Positions 13,749-22,238 of a stretch of 23,408 nucleotides of DNA are shown in pieces. Origin of the DNA: Bacillota bacterium (GTDB taxonomy: Bacteria > Bacillota > Clostridia > Christensenellales > Aristaeellaceae); assembly GCA_023395615.1 (NCBI GenBank), contig JAEWYP010000005.1, forward strand, positions 1-23,408. The letters are read 5' to 3'. The position numbers and the translations under genes are program-made. The notes under the pieces were generated by a model. The model saw nothing but the letters and a program-made list of their open reading frames with translations. It was not told the DNA's origin and made no database searches. Position 1 is the first letter of the stretch. Each line of letters opens with the position of its first letter.

Positions 13749-16676
13749 ATGAGAAAAATCGCTGTACTGTTTCTCATAGCAACTTTCTTACTGCTCCCTT
13801 CTGTCTGCTCCGCGAAAGGCGGTCAAGTCATTGCTTTCGATGATCCCGTACTTGAAGCCGCCATACGCAAAGAGGTTGGGATTCCTCAGGGAGATGTGAC
13901 GGATAAAGACCTCGCGAAAGTAACAACCCTCGGAATCGAACGCCAATATGAAGAAAAACCCGACCCGGCCACACAGGTTCACAGCATCGCTGTACTGGCG
14001 TATTGTACGAAACTGACCACGCTTCAGTTGAATTTCCAGAATATTACTGACCTGTCGCCGCTCAGCAATCTGAAAAAGCTGAAGAAACTGGAAGTGGGCG
14101 GTAATCCAATTGCCGATATTACGCCGCTGACCAACCTGACGTCGTTACAGGAACTGGCATTGTATAACTGTCAGGCGAAGGATTACGGTCCTCTTACGAA
14201 ATTGAAAAAACTAACGGTCCTCTTTTTGGATTATTCCACCATCTCCGACCTGACCCCGCTGTCCGGCCTGAAAAAGCTAAAAACACTGGGCTTGAAACGG
14301 ACATCGATTACGGATGTTTCACCTCTTGCACCGCTGGGCTCCCTTCGCGCGCTCTATCTTTCGGAATGCGCCATTCAGGATTACACGCCCATTCGGATGC
14401 TGTATGGCAAGTTGGAGGAGAAAGATTTCGAATTGCCCGAACCGACCCCCATACCTACGGGCGAGGTGGTCGCTTTTGACGACCCTGTGCTGGAAACCGT
14501 TGTCCGGAAAATTCTGAATAAGCCGGAAGGCGATATATTGACCAGCGAAATGGCCGGGATAACGGATTTGGGTACAGGGTTGGATTACGATCAGAATCCT
14601 TCCGAAGATTCAAGAATAAAAAGTATCCGTGCGCTAAAGGACTGTACAAATCTGGCCTATCTGGAATTGAATTTTAACCAGATCACAGATATTTCCGCAC
14701 TTTCGGGGCTTACCCGGCTCACGGACCTTTCCCTCGGAGGTAATGAAATCACGGATATTTCACCGCTTGCCGGGCTTACCGAACTCAAGTCGCTTGCGCT
14801 GTTCAACTGCCGCGCAACGGATTACAGCCCGCTGGCAACTCTGACCCATCTGGAAAGCCTGCTACTGGAATATTCCAGTATTACTGATCTCACTCCGCTG
14901 GCTGGGCTTACCCACCTTTCGAGACTTCACCTGAAGGAATGCCTAATTGAGGACTATACGCCGATTGCAGCCCTTCTGCCTACTCTGACGGATATCGACT
15001 TTGATCCGGCGCATCCCGTAACACGAATTGTATTTAACGATCCGGTACTGGAATCGCTTATCCGCAACGCATCCGGCATTATGGAAGGCGATATCACGGA
15101 CGTTCAGGCAGCGCAAATCACAGAATTGGGTTTTGAACGTTATAATGACCGCCCTGCCAACGAGGATATTTTTGACCTTTCAGCTCTCCAATATTGTACG
15201 GGGTTAAGGCAATTGACGCTGAACAATATCTCCGCCACAGACCTCAGCCCGCTCTCGAAGCTTACCGGGCTGGAAGGGTTGAATCTTCGTTACAGCAAAG
15301 CAACCGACTACTCGTCGCTCTCGTCGCTGACCAATCTGCAATGGCTGGACCTAAGCTATTCTGCCATCCCAGAGCTAACGCCTCTTTCCCGCCTGACAAA
15401 TCTGGTGGCGATCACCCTGTGCTACACAGATATTACTGATCTGGCCCCGTTACAGTCCATGACCCATCTCTTTGGTTTGAAGCTGGAAGGGACTCCGGTG
15501 AAGGATTACAGCCCGATCGCGGCGCTTTATCCCAATCTTGGGAAACGTGATTTTATCCTTCCCGTACCCGGCGAAGTCCGGTTCTGCGATGAACTGCTGG
15601 AAACGCGCGTTCGCAAGGCGATAAACAAACCGGATGGAAAAATCACGCCTGAGGAAGCCGCATCGGTTACGACTTTGGACTTGTCGCAGGACGAGAACAG
15701 TCAAACTTCCATCGCGCTTTTACAGGGGCTGGAAGCGTTCACCGGGCTTAAGGAGCTCAACCTGTCCGGTAACCAACAGCTTGGCGATCTCTGGCCGATA
15801 TCCGGGTTATCCGGATTGGAAAAATTGAACTGCTGGAAATGCAATATTCAAAGCCTTAAACCGCTAAGTCAACTGATCCATCTGCAAGAGTTAAGCCTGG
15901 GCTGGAACGGTTCCGTCGGCAAACTGGACGCGTTATCGGGGCTCGTCAATCTGGTGTCGCTGGATGCAAAGGGTGTGGGGATCACAGACATCAGCGGCCT
16001 GTCGGGGCTTCCGAAACTGCAATATGTCGAGCTTAACGAAAATAAGATTACCGATTTCTCTGCGCTCGCGACGTTGCCCAGCCTGAATGCGGCAGATTTG
16101 AAGGATAACTTAACAGAGGATTACAGCGCGCTCACCGAAATCTACCCGCAACTGGAGTACAAGGATTTTACGCTTAATAACATGCCTGCCGTAGTCAGCG
16201 ACGTTCAGGCCAAACCGCTTGCCGGCTGGCAGTATGACAAAACCACGCGCACGCTGACCATTACCAGTGACGAAGCTATGATTAATTATGCTCCCGATCA
16301 GGAAAACGCGGAAATGGCGAAGCAAACCAATGCGCCCTGGGCAGACAGCCTGTCGCAAATTGAGCAGATCGTGGTGAGCGATTCGGTGACTCATATCAGC
16401 GACTATGCATTCGCTTATGCTTCCGCCCTAAAGCAAGTTACCATCGGGAAAGGGGTAACGTCGCTGGGTTGGCGTTGCCTGTATCGTTGCGGCAACTGGC
16501 AGGCAGGCAGGGATCTGGAGATATTCATCCGTTGCACTACCATGCCGACACTGGGAACTGATGCGTTTGGATATACGTGGGACAATCCTCACGCTTTCCT
16601 GAATGTTCCAACCTCTCAGATTGATCAATGGAACAAATTAATGGGCGTATACGCGATCCGCATCGTTGCCGAGTAG
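13749..16676 (+). CDS. Secreted leucine-rich-repeat protein with four tandem LRR units (internalin-like)
   Basis: A 975-residue protein. Residues 1-22 are a signal peptide (MRKIAVLFLIATFLLLPSVC) with likely cleavage after CSA. Four units of about 185-210 residues follow, starting near 26, 238, 425 and 608. Each opens with a helical cap (variants of AFDDPVLEAAIRKEVG..GDVT), then runs through about six 22-residue internalin-type repeats (L..L.L..N.ITDLSPLS.L..L). The first three close with DYTPI or DYSPI and a YP/LP segment. Residues about 820-975 form a different cap with one BspA-like LRR (IEQIVVSDSVTHISDYAFAY). No LPXTG or lipobox is visible, so it should be released or held non-covalently. 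GGGAGGG precedes the ATG. Likely role: binding a protein or glycan ligand outside the cell (inference). Confidence 0.9.
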   Translation: MRKIAVLFLIATFLLLPSVCSAKGGQVIAFDDPVLEAAIRKEVGIPQGDVTDKDLAKVTTLGIERQYEEKPDPATQVHSIAVLAYCTKLTTLQLNFQNITDLSPLSNLKKLKKLEVGGNPIADITPLTNLTSLQELALYNCQAKDYGPLTKLKKLTVLFLDYSTISDLTPLSGLKKLKTLGLKRTSITDVSPLAPLGSLRALYLSECAIQDYTPIRMLYGKLEEKDFELPEPTPIPTGEVVAFDDPVLETVVRKILNKPEGDILTSEMAGITDLGTGLDYDQNPSEDSRIKSIRALKDCTNLAYLELNFNQITDISALSGLTRLTDLSLGGNEITDISPLAGLTELKSLALFNCRATDYSPLATLTHLESLLLEYSSITDLTPLAGLTHLSRLHLKECLIEDYTPIAALLPTLTDIDFDPAHPVTRIVFNDPVLESLIRNASGIMEGDITDVQAAQITELGFERYNDRPANEDIFDLSALQYCTGLRQLTLNNISATDLSPLSKLTGLEGLNLRYSKATDYSSLSSLTNLQWLDLSYSAIPELTPLSRLTNLVAITLCYTDITDLAPLQSMTHLFGLKLEGTPVKDYSPIAALYPNLGKRDFILPVPGEVRFCDELLETRVRKAINKPDGKITPEEAASVTTLDLSQDENSQTSIALLQGLEAFTGLKELNLSGNQQLGDLWPISGLSGLEKLNCWKCNIQSLKPLSQLIHLQELSLGWNGSVGKLDALSGLVNLVSLDAKGVGITDISGLSGLPKLQYVELNENKITDFSALATLPSLNAADLKDNLTEDYSALTEIYPQLEYKDFTLNNMPAVVSDVQAKPLAGWQYDKTTRTLTITSDEAMINYAPDQENAEMAKQTNAPWADSLSQIEQIVVSDSVTHISDYAFAYASALKQVTIGKGVTSLGWRCLYRCGNWQAGRDLEIFIRCTTMPTLGTDAFGYTWDNPHAFLNVPTSQIDQWNKLMGVYAIRIVAE

Positions 16677-16729
16677 AGCGCTCCTGCCTGCCCCATCTCA
16701 CATTTGAAGTTAGCAAACAAGGATACAAA

Positions 16730-16764
16730 GGAATGGAGGGCGACGTTATGTCACCCTCCATTCC
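16730..16764 (-). terminator. Hairpin terminator between convergent LRR and DUF5317 genes
   Basis: GGAATGGAGGG (16730-16740) pairs with CCCTCCATTCC (16754-16764), continued by GAC/GTC after one mismatch, with a 5-nt loop. On the minus strand it is followed by TTTGT, so it best fits termination of the minus-strand operon ending at 16834. The plus-strand flank has no T run. Confidence 0.6.
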
Positions 16765-16833
16765 CATCCCAAGCCAGGAATGTTTTTCTTCAATCGTACA
16801 GGAATGGCTGCATCCGAATCCTCCCGGAATGCT

Positions 16834-17379
16834 CTATTCCTTTCGTAGCATCATTTGCTGTACCCACCAGAACAAGCCGGCGCCCATCAGGAAATCGCCT
16901 GCGCTGGCCACCCCGGGTACAAGCCACGGAATGGGAATGCAGTCCCCCAGCCACCATAGCGGCGCATTCCACCCCACCAGCACATATTCAATCAGGTCAC
17001 CGCTGCGCACGCGCTCCACAAAACGGGCAAGAGATGGAAAATCCATGATGACCGGGCTTACGGGCATACGCATCTGGTTGGCAAGCATTGCAGCAAAATT
17101 TGCTGCGGTTCCTAACGCAACCAGCCAAAGCGCGTGTTCCTCCCTGTTGAGAAAGAGGAAGGTAAACAGGCACAGGTATTCCGCCACGACCACGATCCAC
17201 AGCCAGCCCGCCGGCGAGCCCGGAAGAATTCGCGGCAGCCAGGCAAAGCTGCTTTCCAGTAAGAAGCCTATGATCGGCAGGTAAATGCCCTTCAATGGCT
17301 TACGCAGATACCCGCTTAAGCGCCCGCCCCGCAAATAGCCCAGAGCTACAGCCAGCACCAGCAGATAGACGAGAATCAT
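16834..17379 (-). CDS. DUF5317-like integral membrane protein
   Basis: A 181-residue, very hydrophobic protein with about five membrane helices (e.g. ILVYLLVLAVALGYLRGG at the N-terminus, LWIVVVAEYLCLFTFLFL, LWLVALGTAANFAAMLANQ). The motif TAANFAAMLANQMRMPVS and the GDCIPIPWLVPGVASAGD segment match what I recall of DUF5317, a clostridial family without a known function. Its ATG overlaps the TGA of the HD-GYP gene (ATGA), so translation is coupled, and the two products plausibly work together at the membrane. GGGAGGAG upstream supports the start. Confidence 0.75.
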   Translation of the reverse strand: MILVYLLVLAVALGYLRGGRLSGYLRKPLKGIYLPIIGFLLESSFAWLPRILPGSPAGWLWIVVVAEYLCLFTFLFLNREEHALWLVALGTAANFAAMLANQMRMPVSPVIMDFPSLARFVERVRSGDLIEYVLVGWNAPLWWLGDCIPIPWLVPGVASAGDFLMGAGLFWWVQQMMLRKE

Positions 17380-18656
17380 GCGCTTCGCTCCTCCCGATCC
17401 ATCACTGCCAGCATTGCATCCACAACGTCGGGATCAAATTGTGAGCCTTTTCCGCGTAAAAGCTCTTCTCGCGCCTGAGTGAGCGATATACTTTTACGGT
17501 ATGGCCTGTCGCTGGTCATCGCGTCATAAGCGTCAGCCACAGAAAGGATGCGGGTTGACAGGAGTAATTCACGCGCAAGGCGTTTGTCCGGATATCCGCT
17601 CCCGTCGTAACGCTCATGGTGGCTGCGGATCATCTCCAGCACTGCATCCGAAAGCCCCACCTGACCGACAATCTCAATGCCGATTACAGTGTGCTGGCGG
17701 ATGATATCTCGTTCCTCGCCGGTCAGCATTCCGGGTTTATGCAGGATAAGATCGCTTACACCAATCTTGCCAATGTCGTGTAAAAGCGCCCCTTCTCGGA
17801 TATTATCAATCTGTTTGGTGGAGCAATGCATTTGCCGGGCAATCTTTTTTGCATATTCTCCCACCCGCTGACTGTGGCCCTGTGTGTAAGGATCACGAGC
17901 TTCCATGCTGTTTACAAATGCAGTTAATAATTTCTCTTTATAACGGATCGCGTCCAGATAAAGCTTCCACGCGTAACGCGCCAGAAGCAGAGGGAAGATC
18001 ATCACCAGCGACAGCCACAAGCCCGTCGGCATCGAAAGCAGCAGGCTGATGACCAACCCCAGCGGCATTGCAGCAAGCACGTTCAGCGTCAACCCTGCCA
18101 GCGATTTCCCCATCTCGCGGGGAACAATATCGCCATTCAGCAAAAAAAGCATCAACAGCCCGAAATAGTTAAACACAAACGTAAGCACGGAGAAAACCAG
18201 CGTGGGAAGAAGAATCTGCGGGATTTGAAAAACACCCGGTTCCCACGGAAGCAGCCGGCAGAGTAGCCCCGGAATGACAATCGCAATCACGATATTGCTG
18301 ATGTTAAACAACGTTTTACTGGGACTGGTGTTATAGATACAACGGATTTTTCCGCCGTCTTTTTCAAAAGTGATCAGGGAGCTGGACAGATAAACCAGCA
18401 CCGCTGCCTCAATGCCATGCAATAAAAAAGCCGCCAAGATTGCGATGACGGATAAATCCAATTGTTGATCATTTTTCATAATAATTGGAAACGATCTGCA
18501 TACCGCGCATAAACCGATTAAGAACAGGATGTTCCAACCGTACGCCTGAAAGGGAATTCCCGCTACGTTGAGGATTAACTGGCGCATACTGGCGACGGCC
18601 AATGCGATACCGATTATCGTTACAGTCGCGACATATGCTCGGGCTCTTCTGTTCAT
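17376..18656 (-). CDS. Membrane HD-GYP protein, predicted c-di-GMP phosphodiesterase
   Basis: A 426-residue protein. The first 230 residues hold about eight membrane helices, similar in layout to MASE-type sensor domains. The HD-GYP domain follows at about 240-426: DPYTQGHSQRV, the metal-binding HDIGKIG (His293-Asp294), the HHERYDGSGYP signature (346-356) and DAYDAMTSDRPYR (from 375). All metal and GYP residues are present, so it should hydrolyse the second messenger c-di-GMP in response to a membrane-sensed signal (known of the family). The stop overlaps the DUF5317 start. A 27-codon peptide gene lies 83 bp upstream on the same strand, and a PilZ-containing glycan synthase, a natural c-di-GMP target, lies 1.3 kb away. 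Confidence 0.9.
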   Translation of the reverse strand: MNRRARAYVATVTIIGIALAVASMRQLILNVAGIPFQAYGWNILFLIGLCAVCRSFPIIMKNDQQLDLSVIAILAAFLLHGIEAAVLVYLSSSLITFEKDGGKIRCIYNTSPSKTLFNISNIVIAIVIPGLLCRLLPWEPGVFQIPQILLPTLVFSVLTFVFNYFGLLMLFLLNGDIVPREMGKSLAGLTLNVLAAMPLGLVISLLLSMPTGLWLSLVMIFPLLLARYAWKLYLDAIRYKEKLLTAFVNSMEARDPYTQGHSQRVGEYAKKIARQMHCSTKQIDNIREGALLHDIGKIGVSDLILHKPGMLTGEERDIIRQHTVIGIEIVGQVGLSDAVLEMIRSHHERYDGSGYPDKRLARELLLSTRILSVADAYDAMTSDRPYRKSISLTQAREELLRGKGSQFDPDVVDAMLAVMDREERSA

Positions 18657-18739
18657 AGGTACCTCGTCTGAAAAAGATAACCCGGCTTGATTTTATGGGA
18701 AAACGGGGCAGGCAGGCGATGAGCCTCTATTGGGGGATG

Positions 18740-18823
18740 TTACCTCCAGGTCACATACGCGCCCGCGGAGAGAACGAAAGAAGCCAGCGCCATCAAAGCC
18801 GCCATGATCTTTGCCTTCTTCAT
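18740..18823 (-). CDS. 27-residue hydrophobic peptide, unknown function
   Basis: A short open frame starting at ATG 18823, with AGGAGG 11 bases upstream and ending in TAA. The product has a basic N-terminus (MKKAK), a continuous hydrophobic core of about 18 residues (IMAALMALASFVLSAGAYV) and a short end TWR. It looks like either a single membrane helix or a signal peptide whose cleavage would release a very short C-terminal fragment. It has no Cys, so it is not a classical AgrD thiolactone precursor. It lies between the 228-residue protein gene (98 bp upstream) and the HD-GYP gene (83 bp downstream), all on the same strand. The link to either neighbour is inference. Confidence 0.6.
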   Translation of the reverse strand: MKKAKIMAALMALASFVLSAGAYVTWR

Positions 18824-18837
18824 AAAGAATATAGCCT

Positions 18838-18851
18838 CCTATTATAATAGG
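18838..18851. repeat. 14-bp perfect palindrome over the peptide gene's ribosome binding site
   Basis: CCTATTATAATAGG is a perfect palindrome whose end overlaps AGGAGG of the 27-residue peptide gene. It contains TATAAT, but too close to the ribosome binding site, and with no -35 match, to be a convincing promoter. A regulator site or a small hairpin hiding the ribosome binding site is possible. Confidence 0.45.
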
Positions 18852-18921
18852 CTGTGCCATTCGCTATCAGGCATGCTATATTCCGCTACGCTTGAAGAAT
18901 GCCCGTCCGCCCCGTTTTCTT

Positions 18922-19608
18922 TCAGATGGATTGGCAACCTACCGCAATAGACAGGTTACGGTTCAGCGCATCCAGCGCACTTTTCACAAAACCGACCGCT
19001 ACATCCTCGCTTTGTTGCGCCGCGCCGATCAGCAGTCGTTCCTCCAGGCCATAAGAATACTCCAAAAGGGTTAACGCTATAGCAACACCGCCGACCGAGG
19101 TGGATTGCGTTGCTACGATCGTAAACAGATCCTCCACACCCAAAACGCTATGCACCGCGTTCAGGGTTGCCAACACAGCTGCGTGCATCCGTTGCGTCGT
19201 CGTGTTCCGACAAATTGCTTCTCCATGAAAATCATGGTCGCCATAACGCAGGCACACGCTGACATGATATTGTTTTTCTTCCACTCGTGTGGATACTTCC
19301 ATGCACTGGATGCGAAACCCAGACGCCGCATGCACGGTTTGTTCCTGATGGTCAAACGGATTGGAAGCCAGCTGCGCAATGCTGATCACCCGATGATCCA
19401 CATGCAAGCCAAATGCCGCTGACAGCGCGCTTTGCACATCCCGGCTGATTTGTTTCGGGCTGCGGTTCTGCCCGGCCACAATGTGCACCTCGCGCACCGT
19501 ATCCTCGCCGTCCATCAGAATGTCGGCTGCGTATACGTCCGGTAGCTTCAACAACAGAGATCGATACAGGTCATTGGGGTTCCTGTTGGTTATACTTGTT
19601 TCTTCCAT
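18922..19608 (-). CDS. Conserved protein of unknown function (228 aa)
   Basis: A 228-residue soluble protein without signal peptide. The N-terminal part (about 12-80: DVYAADILMDGEDTVREVHI, then PKQISRDVQSALSAAFGLHV, VDHRVISIAQL) recalls a small alpha/beta domain seen in uncharacterised Firmicutes proteins. The C-terminal half looks like a second alpha/beta domain that is itself two-fold (HAAVLATLNAVHSVLG and FVKSALDALNRNLSIAVG are similar helices, each after a beta-rich stretch). I cannot assign a function. AGGAG lies 11 bases before the ATG, and a good promoter sits at 19646-19674. It heads the operon with the peptide, HD-GYP and DUF5317 genes, so a regulatory role is reasonable but unproven. 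Confidence 0.75.
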   Translation of the reverse strand: MEETSITNRNPNDLYRSLLLKLPDVYAADILMDGEDTVREVHIVAGQNRSPKQISRDVQSALSAAFGLHVDHRVISIAQLASNPFDHQEQTVHAASGFRIQCMEVSTRVEEKQYHVSVCLRYGDHDFHGEAICRNTTTQRMHAAVLATLNAVHSVLGVEDLFTIVATQSTSVGGVAIALTLLEYSYGLEERLLIGAAQQSEDVAVGFVKSALDALNRNLSIAVGCQSI

Positions 19609-19645
19609 CTGTTTTCAAGCTCCTAACGTATTGAACGATGCCATT

Positions 19646-19674
19646 ATTATACATGCAAACCCGTATGAAAGCAA
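19646..19674 (-). promoter_or_regulatory. Promoter of the 228-aa protein / HD-GYP operon
   Basis: On the minus strand TTGCTT (19674-19669), a 17-bp spacer and TATAAT (19651-19646). The -10 region belongs to a 16-bp stretch (ATGTATAATAATGGCA, 19654-19639) found unchanged upstream of the glycan synthase. The predicted start is near 19639. The remaining gene-free stretch 19675-19966 is AT-rich and shows no gene, and I see no convincing terminator there. Confidence 0.7.
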
Positions 19675-19966
19675 CTAAGATATCCTCTTGCTTTTCACAT
19701 ATAAAAGCAGCAAAATCCTAAGAACATTATGAGAATTGATAAGATATCAAGCCTTTTCCAGTGAAAAAATATACGAAAAGCAATGCCTGTGTTGGAAGAA
19801 ATAATGATAAGCAGCGTACCATTCTCAATTTATGGCATTATCATAAGAATGGAATCAACTCATAATATCCCTTACAGCGATACGGACTCCGAACTTGAAA
19901 TTTTACGTTTAGGCAAGATCAGATGAAGATCCAGTTCAAGAAGCTGAATAACAAGTTTTTTCAATG

Positions 19967-21880
19967 TTACTCTTCATGATTGTGATATCCTTTGTTTCGA
20001 TCACTGATTATCTTGATCACTCCCTTGCGCACCTGAATTGGTTGCTTACCGAAAGTGACAGCGAAAGTTTTCTTCTTTTTGGATGAGTCTGCCCAAACAA
20101 CCTGGCCAACCAGGGTTCCGATCTGATCGGATTTGATATGCATTGTATTCCCGACGTTTTCATCACCCGGGTCTGTGTCGCACTCAATTTTCGCGCCTGT
20201 TTCGGAAATGTCAACAATCCGGCAGGACGCATCCTGTTTCGCATCAATCGTAACGGGTTCGTTAATCGTAATTCTTTCTGAAACTCGCTTTCTTGGGCGT
20301 TCGATGCAAACCAGAATGCTCATCATAATAGCGATCATGTTATAGACGGACCACGCTAAATTCAATATCAGGCTATCGACGTTTCCCATGCTTTCTGTTA
20401 TCGATCTCCCAGCAACGACCCAGCCAAGGAGGGTAAGTAAAATCAAACAATCATAAGGAAAGGAAGTTCGTAACGCGAATGTTGTACGGCTCTTGTTTAC
20501 CCCTTTGGGGGTTACGCGAAAGGGAATCGGTTTGGAGAAAATCGCCTCAATAATAGCCGATAACGCCAGGAAAGGGGCCATTGCCACCTCGTAAACATGG
20601 CTCCACGTAAGGGATCGGCTTTTCCGGGTTAATAAACGATAGGAAAGAAGCGATGCAAGATAGGATGGAAACCAGAAAAGCAACAAACTGTATATCGACG
20701 CGTGTAGAATGATGGTACCAAAAATCAGGTAGATCAGCGGGCAAAGGAGATAGATCATTTTCTGCACGCCAAAAAACCAGTATACCAATCCATCGACATA
20801 AATCAATCGTTGTATTGGCGTAAGACCCTTCAGGGTTAAAGGGTTCCATTTCTTCGTTACCTGTATATTCCCCCTGCACCATCTTTCCCTTTGTTTGATA
20901 AGATCGCTGAAGCTCTCCACCGAGAGGCCGGTACATAGAACCTCCCGCACAAAAACCGACAGGTATCCTTTGGATTGGATGAGCATCCCGGTCGCCATAT
21001 CTTCGGTGATGGTTCCCGTTGGGATTCCGCCGATATCGTCCAACGCTTTTCGCCTGAAAACAGCATTCGTTCCCACATGCAGCACTGCGTTAAAATTCGC
21101 TCTTCCCGCTTGAATATCAAGCATGAAAAAGTCCTGTTCGTTGGGAATTTTTGCGTTAAAGCGCAAGTTGAACTGAAAAGGATCCGGGTTATAAAAAACC
21201 TGCGGCGTTTGAACAAAGCCCACTTTTTCATCTAAAAAGTAACCCAGCGTCTTTTGCAGAAAGAAAGACTTCGGCACCATATCCGCATCCAGCAACAGAA
21301 CAAACTCTCCGCCGGATTGCTTCAGTGCGTTATTCAGGTTGCCAGCCTTTGCATGCGTGTTATCCTCGCGGGTCAGATAATGAATGCCCAACGTATCGCA
21401 TAACTGGCGAGCCTCTTCTCTGCGTCCGTCATCGCAAAGGTAGATATTCAAACGATCTGGCGGATATTCCATATTGATACACGCCAGAATCGTTTTTTCA
21501 AGAATCGAAAGGTTCTCATTATAAGTTGTTATAAAAACATCCACCATGGGCAATACTTTCCACTCGTCCATTGTCCGGGGGATTAACCGGTATGGTTTTA
21601 CAAACAGTAATTGGTAAACCGCGGATTGAAAAAAGCCCATGATCTCTGCAAGTAGCAAAATAATCCCCAGGCATGCGCTGAGAAGCCCATACGAAAGGGG
21701 GAGCGTAAACCCCGCACGCCAGAAAAGGTAGATCAGATTGCACACAATGGAGAGGATCACAAAGGGTGTTCGCCATCTGGGATACTTCTTTGCAATCCAG
21801 AACAGGCAAATCAGTAACAGAATCAGAGCTATCGCATAATACAGCGCTTGATCACCAAGAATTGAATTGCTGATCAGCAT
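19967..21880 (-). CDS. BcsA-type processive glycosyltransferase with C-terminal PilZ domain
   Basis: A 637-residue membrane enzyme. Three to four N-terminal helices (residues 11-100) precede a GT2 catalytic domain with CDDG (149-152), LLLDADMVP (DxD at 198-200), TED (292-294) and QRERW (330-334), the marks of cellulose synthase-like processive enzymes. FRVTPKG (454-460) and further helices follow. The C-terminal PilZ domain (about 525-625) has RPRKR (528-532) and DISETG (557-562), the complete c-di-GMP-binding pattern, so activity is probably switched on by c-di-GMP. The product could be cellulose or another beta-glycan; no bcsB, bcsZ or other partner is in the window. ATG 21880 is chosen over 21967 because GGGAGGA sits 7-8 bases upstream. 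Confidence 0.93.
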   Translation of the reverse strand: MLISNSILGDQALYYAIALILLLICLFWIAKKYPRWRTPFVILSIVCNLIYLFWRAGFTLPLSYGLLSACLGIILLLAEIMGFFQSAVYQLLFVKPYRLIPRTMDEWKVLPMVDVFITTYNENLSILEKTILACINMEYPPDRLNIYLCDDGRREEARQLCDTLGIHYLTREDNTHAKAGNLNNALKQSGGEFVLLLDADMVPKSFFLQKTLGYFLDEKVGFVQTPQVFYNPDPFQFNLRFNAKIPNEQDFFMLDIQAGRANFNAVLHVGTNAVFRRKALDDIGGIPTGTITEDMATGMLIQSKGYLSVFVREVLCTGLSVESFSDLIKQRERWCRGNIQVTKKWNPLTLKGLTPIQRLIYVDGLVYWFFGVQKMIYLLCPLIYLIFGTIILHASIYSLLLFWFPSYLASLLSYRLLTRKSRSLTWSHVYEVAMAPFLALSAIIEAIFSKPIPFRVTPKGVNKSRTTFALRTSFPYDCLILLTLLGWVVAGRSITESMGNVDSLILNLAWSVYNMIAIMMSILVCIERPRKRVSERITINEPVTIDAKQDASCRIVDISETGAKIECDTDPGDENVGNTMHIKSDQIGTLVGQVVWADSSKKKKTFAVTFGKQPIQVRKGVIKIISDRNKGYHNHEE

Positions 21881-21906
21881 ATTCCTATCCTCCCTTGCGT
21901 TATGTT

Positions 21907-21922
21907 TGCCATTATTATACAT
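21907..21922 (-). promoter_or_regulatory. Promoter core of the glycan synthase gene
   Basis: On the minus strand ATGTATAATAATGGCA carries a perfect TATAAT (21919-21914), about 35 nt before the ATG. No good -35 box is seen at 16-18 bp, so an activator may be needed. The same 16 bases occur at the promoter of the 228-aa protein operon. Confidence 0.5.
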
Positions 21923-22078
21923 CACGCAATGCAATTTGGATATTGTTGTTTTAATCCTTTCGGTCAAGACGCCGCATGATGTTGTATATTCAGGTTTGCC
22001 TTTCCACCCGGAATCTGCCCATTATTCAGGGGATATCCTTGCCAGCAGCCTGCTCGAAGTTACCGGTCGCGTTTACAC

Positions 22079-22107
22079 TTGACAACTCATTCTAATGTCG
22101 CTACTAT
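22079..22107 (+). promoter_or_regulatory. Promoter of the substrate-binding protein gene
   Basis: Consensus TTGACA (22079-22084), a 17-bp spacer and TACTAT (22102-22107), predicted start near 22114. The leader before the GTG at 22239 is about 125 nt and AT-rich; it contains TTCCGT (22164-22169) and ACGGAA (22205-22210), which could pair as a long hairpin. The stretch 21923-22078 shows no gene. Confidence 0.6.
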
Positions 22108-22238
22108 TCCAATAACAGGATTGTCTTTATATAGTTTAAGGACCTGCATTTCATTACTTATCAGTTCCGTTTTTCAATCACATTTCAGAATGTATTGTAT
22201 AGTAACGGAAATGTTTGAAATAAAGAGGTAAAGGGATT

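Noticed and set aside
13749..16676. The fourfold LRR repeat as a CRISPR or DNA satellite
   Set aside because: The periodicity is at protein level (22-residue repeats within about 200-residue units); DNA identity between copies is low.
18740..18823. Peptide gene as an AgrD-type cyclic thiolactone precursor
   Set aside because: There is no cysteine, no charged C-terminal tail and no AgrB or AgrC gene nearby; kept only as a peptide of unknown role.
18841..18846. TATAAT as a separate promoter for the peptide gene
   Set aside because: Transcription would start at or past the ribosome binding site, and no -35 box is found at 16-18 bp.
19675..19966. A riboswitch or small RNA in the AT-rich gap
   Set aside because: Only scattered short inverted repeats such as GCTTTT/AAAAGC are seen, with no conserved motif or clear promoter-terminator pair.
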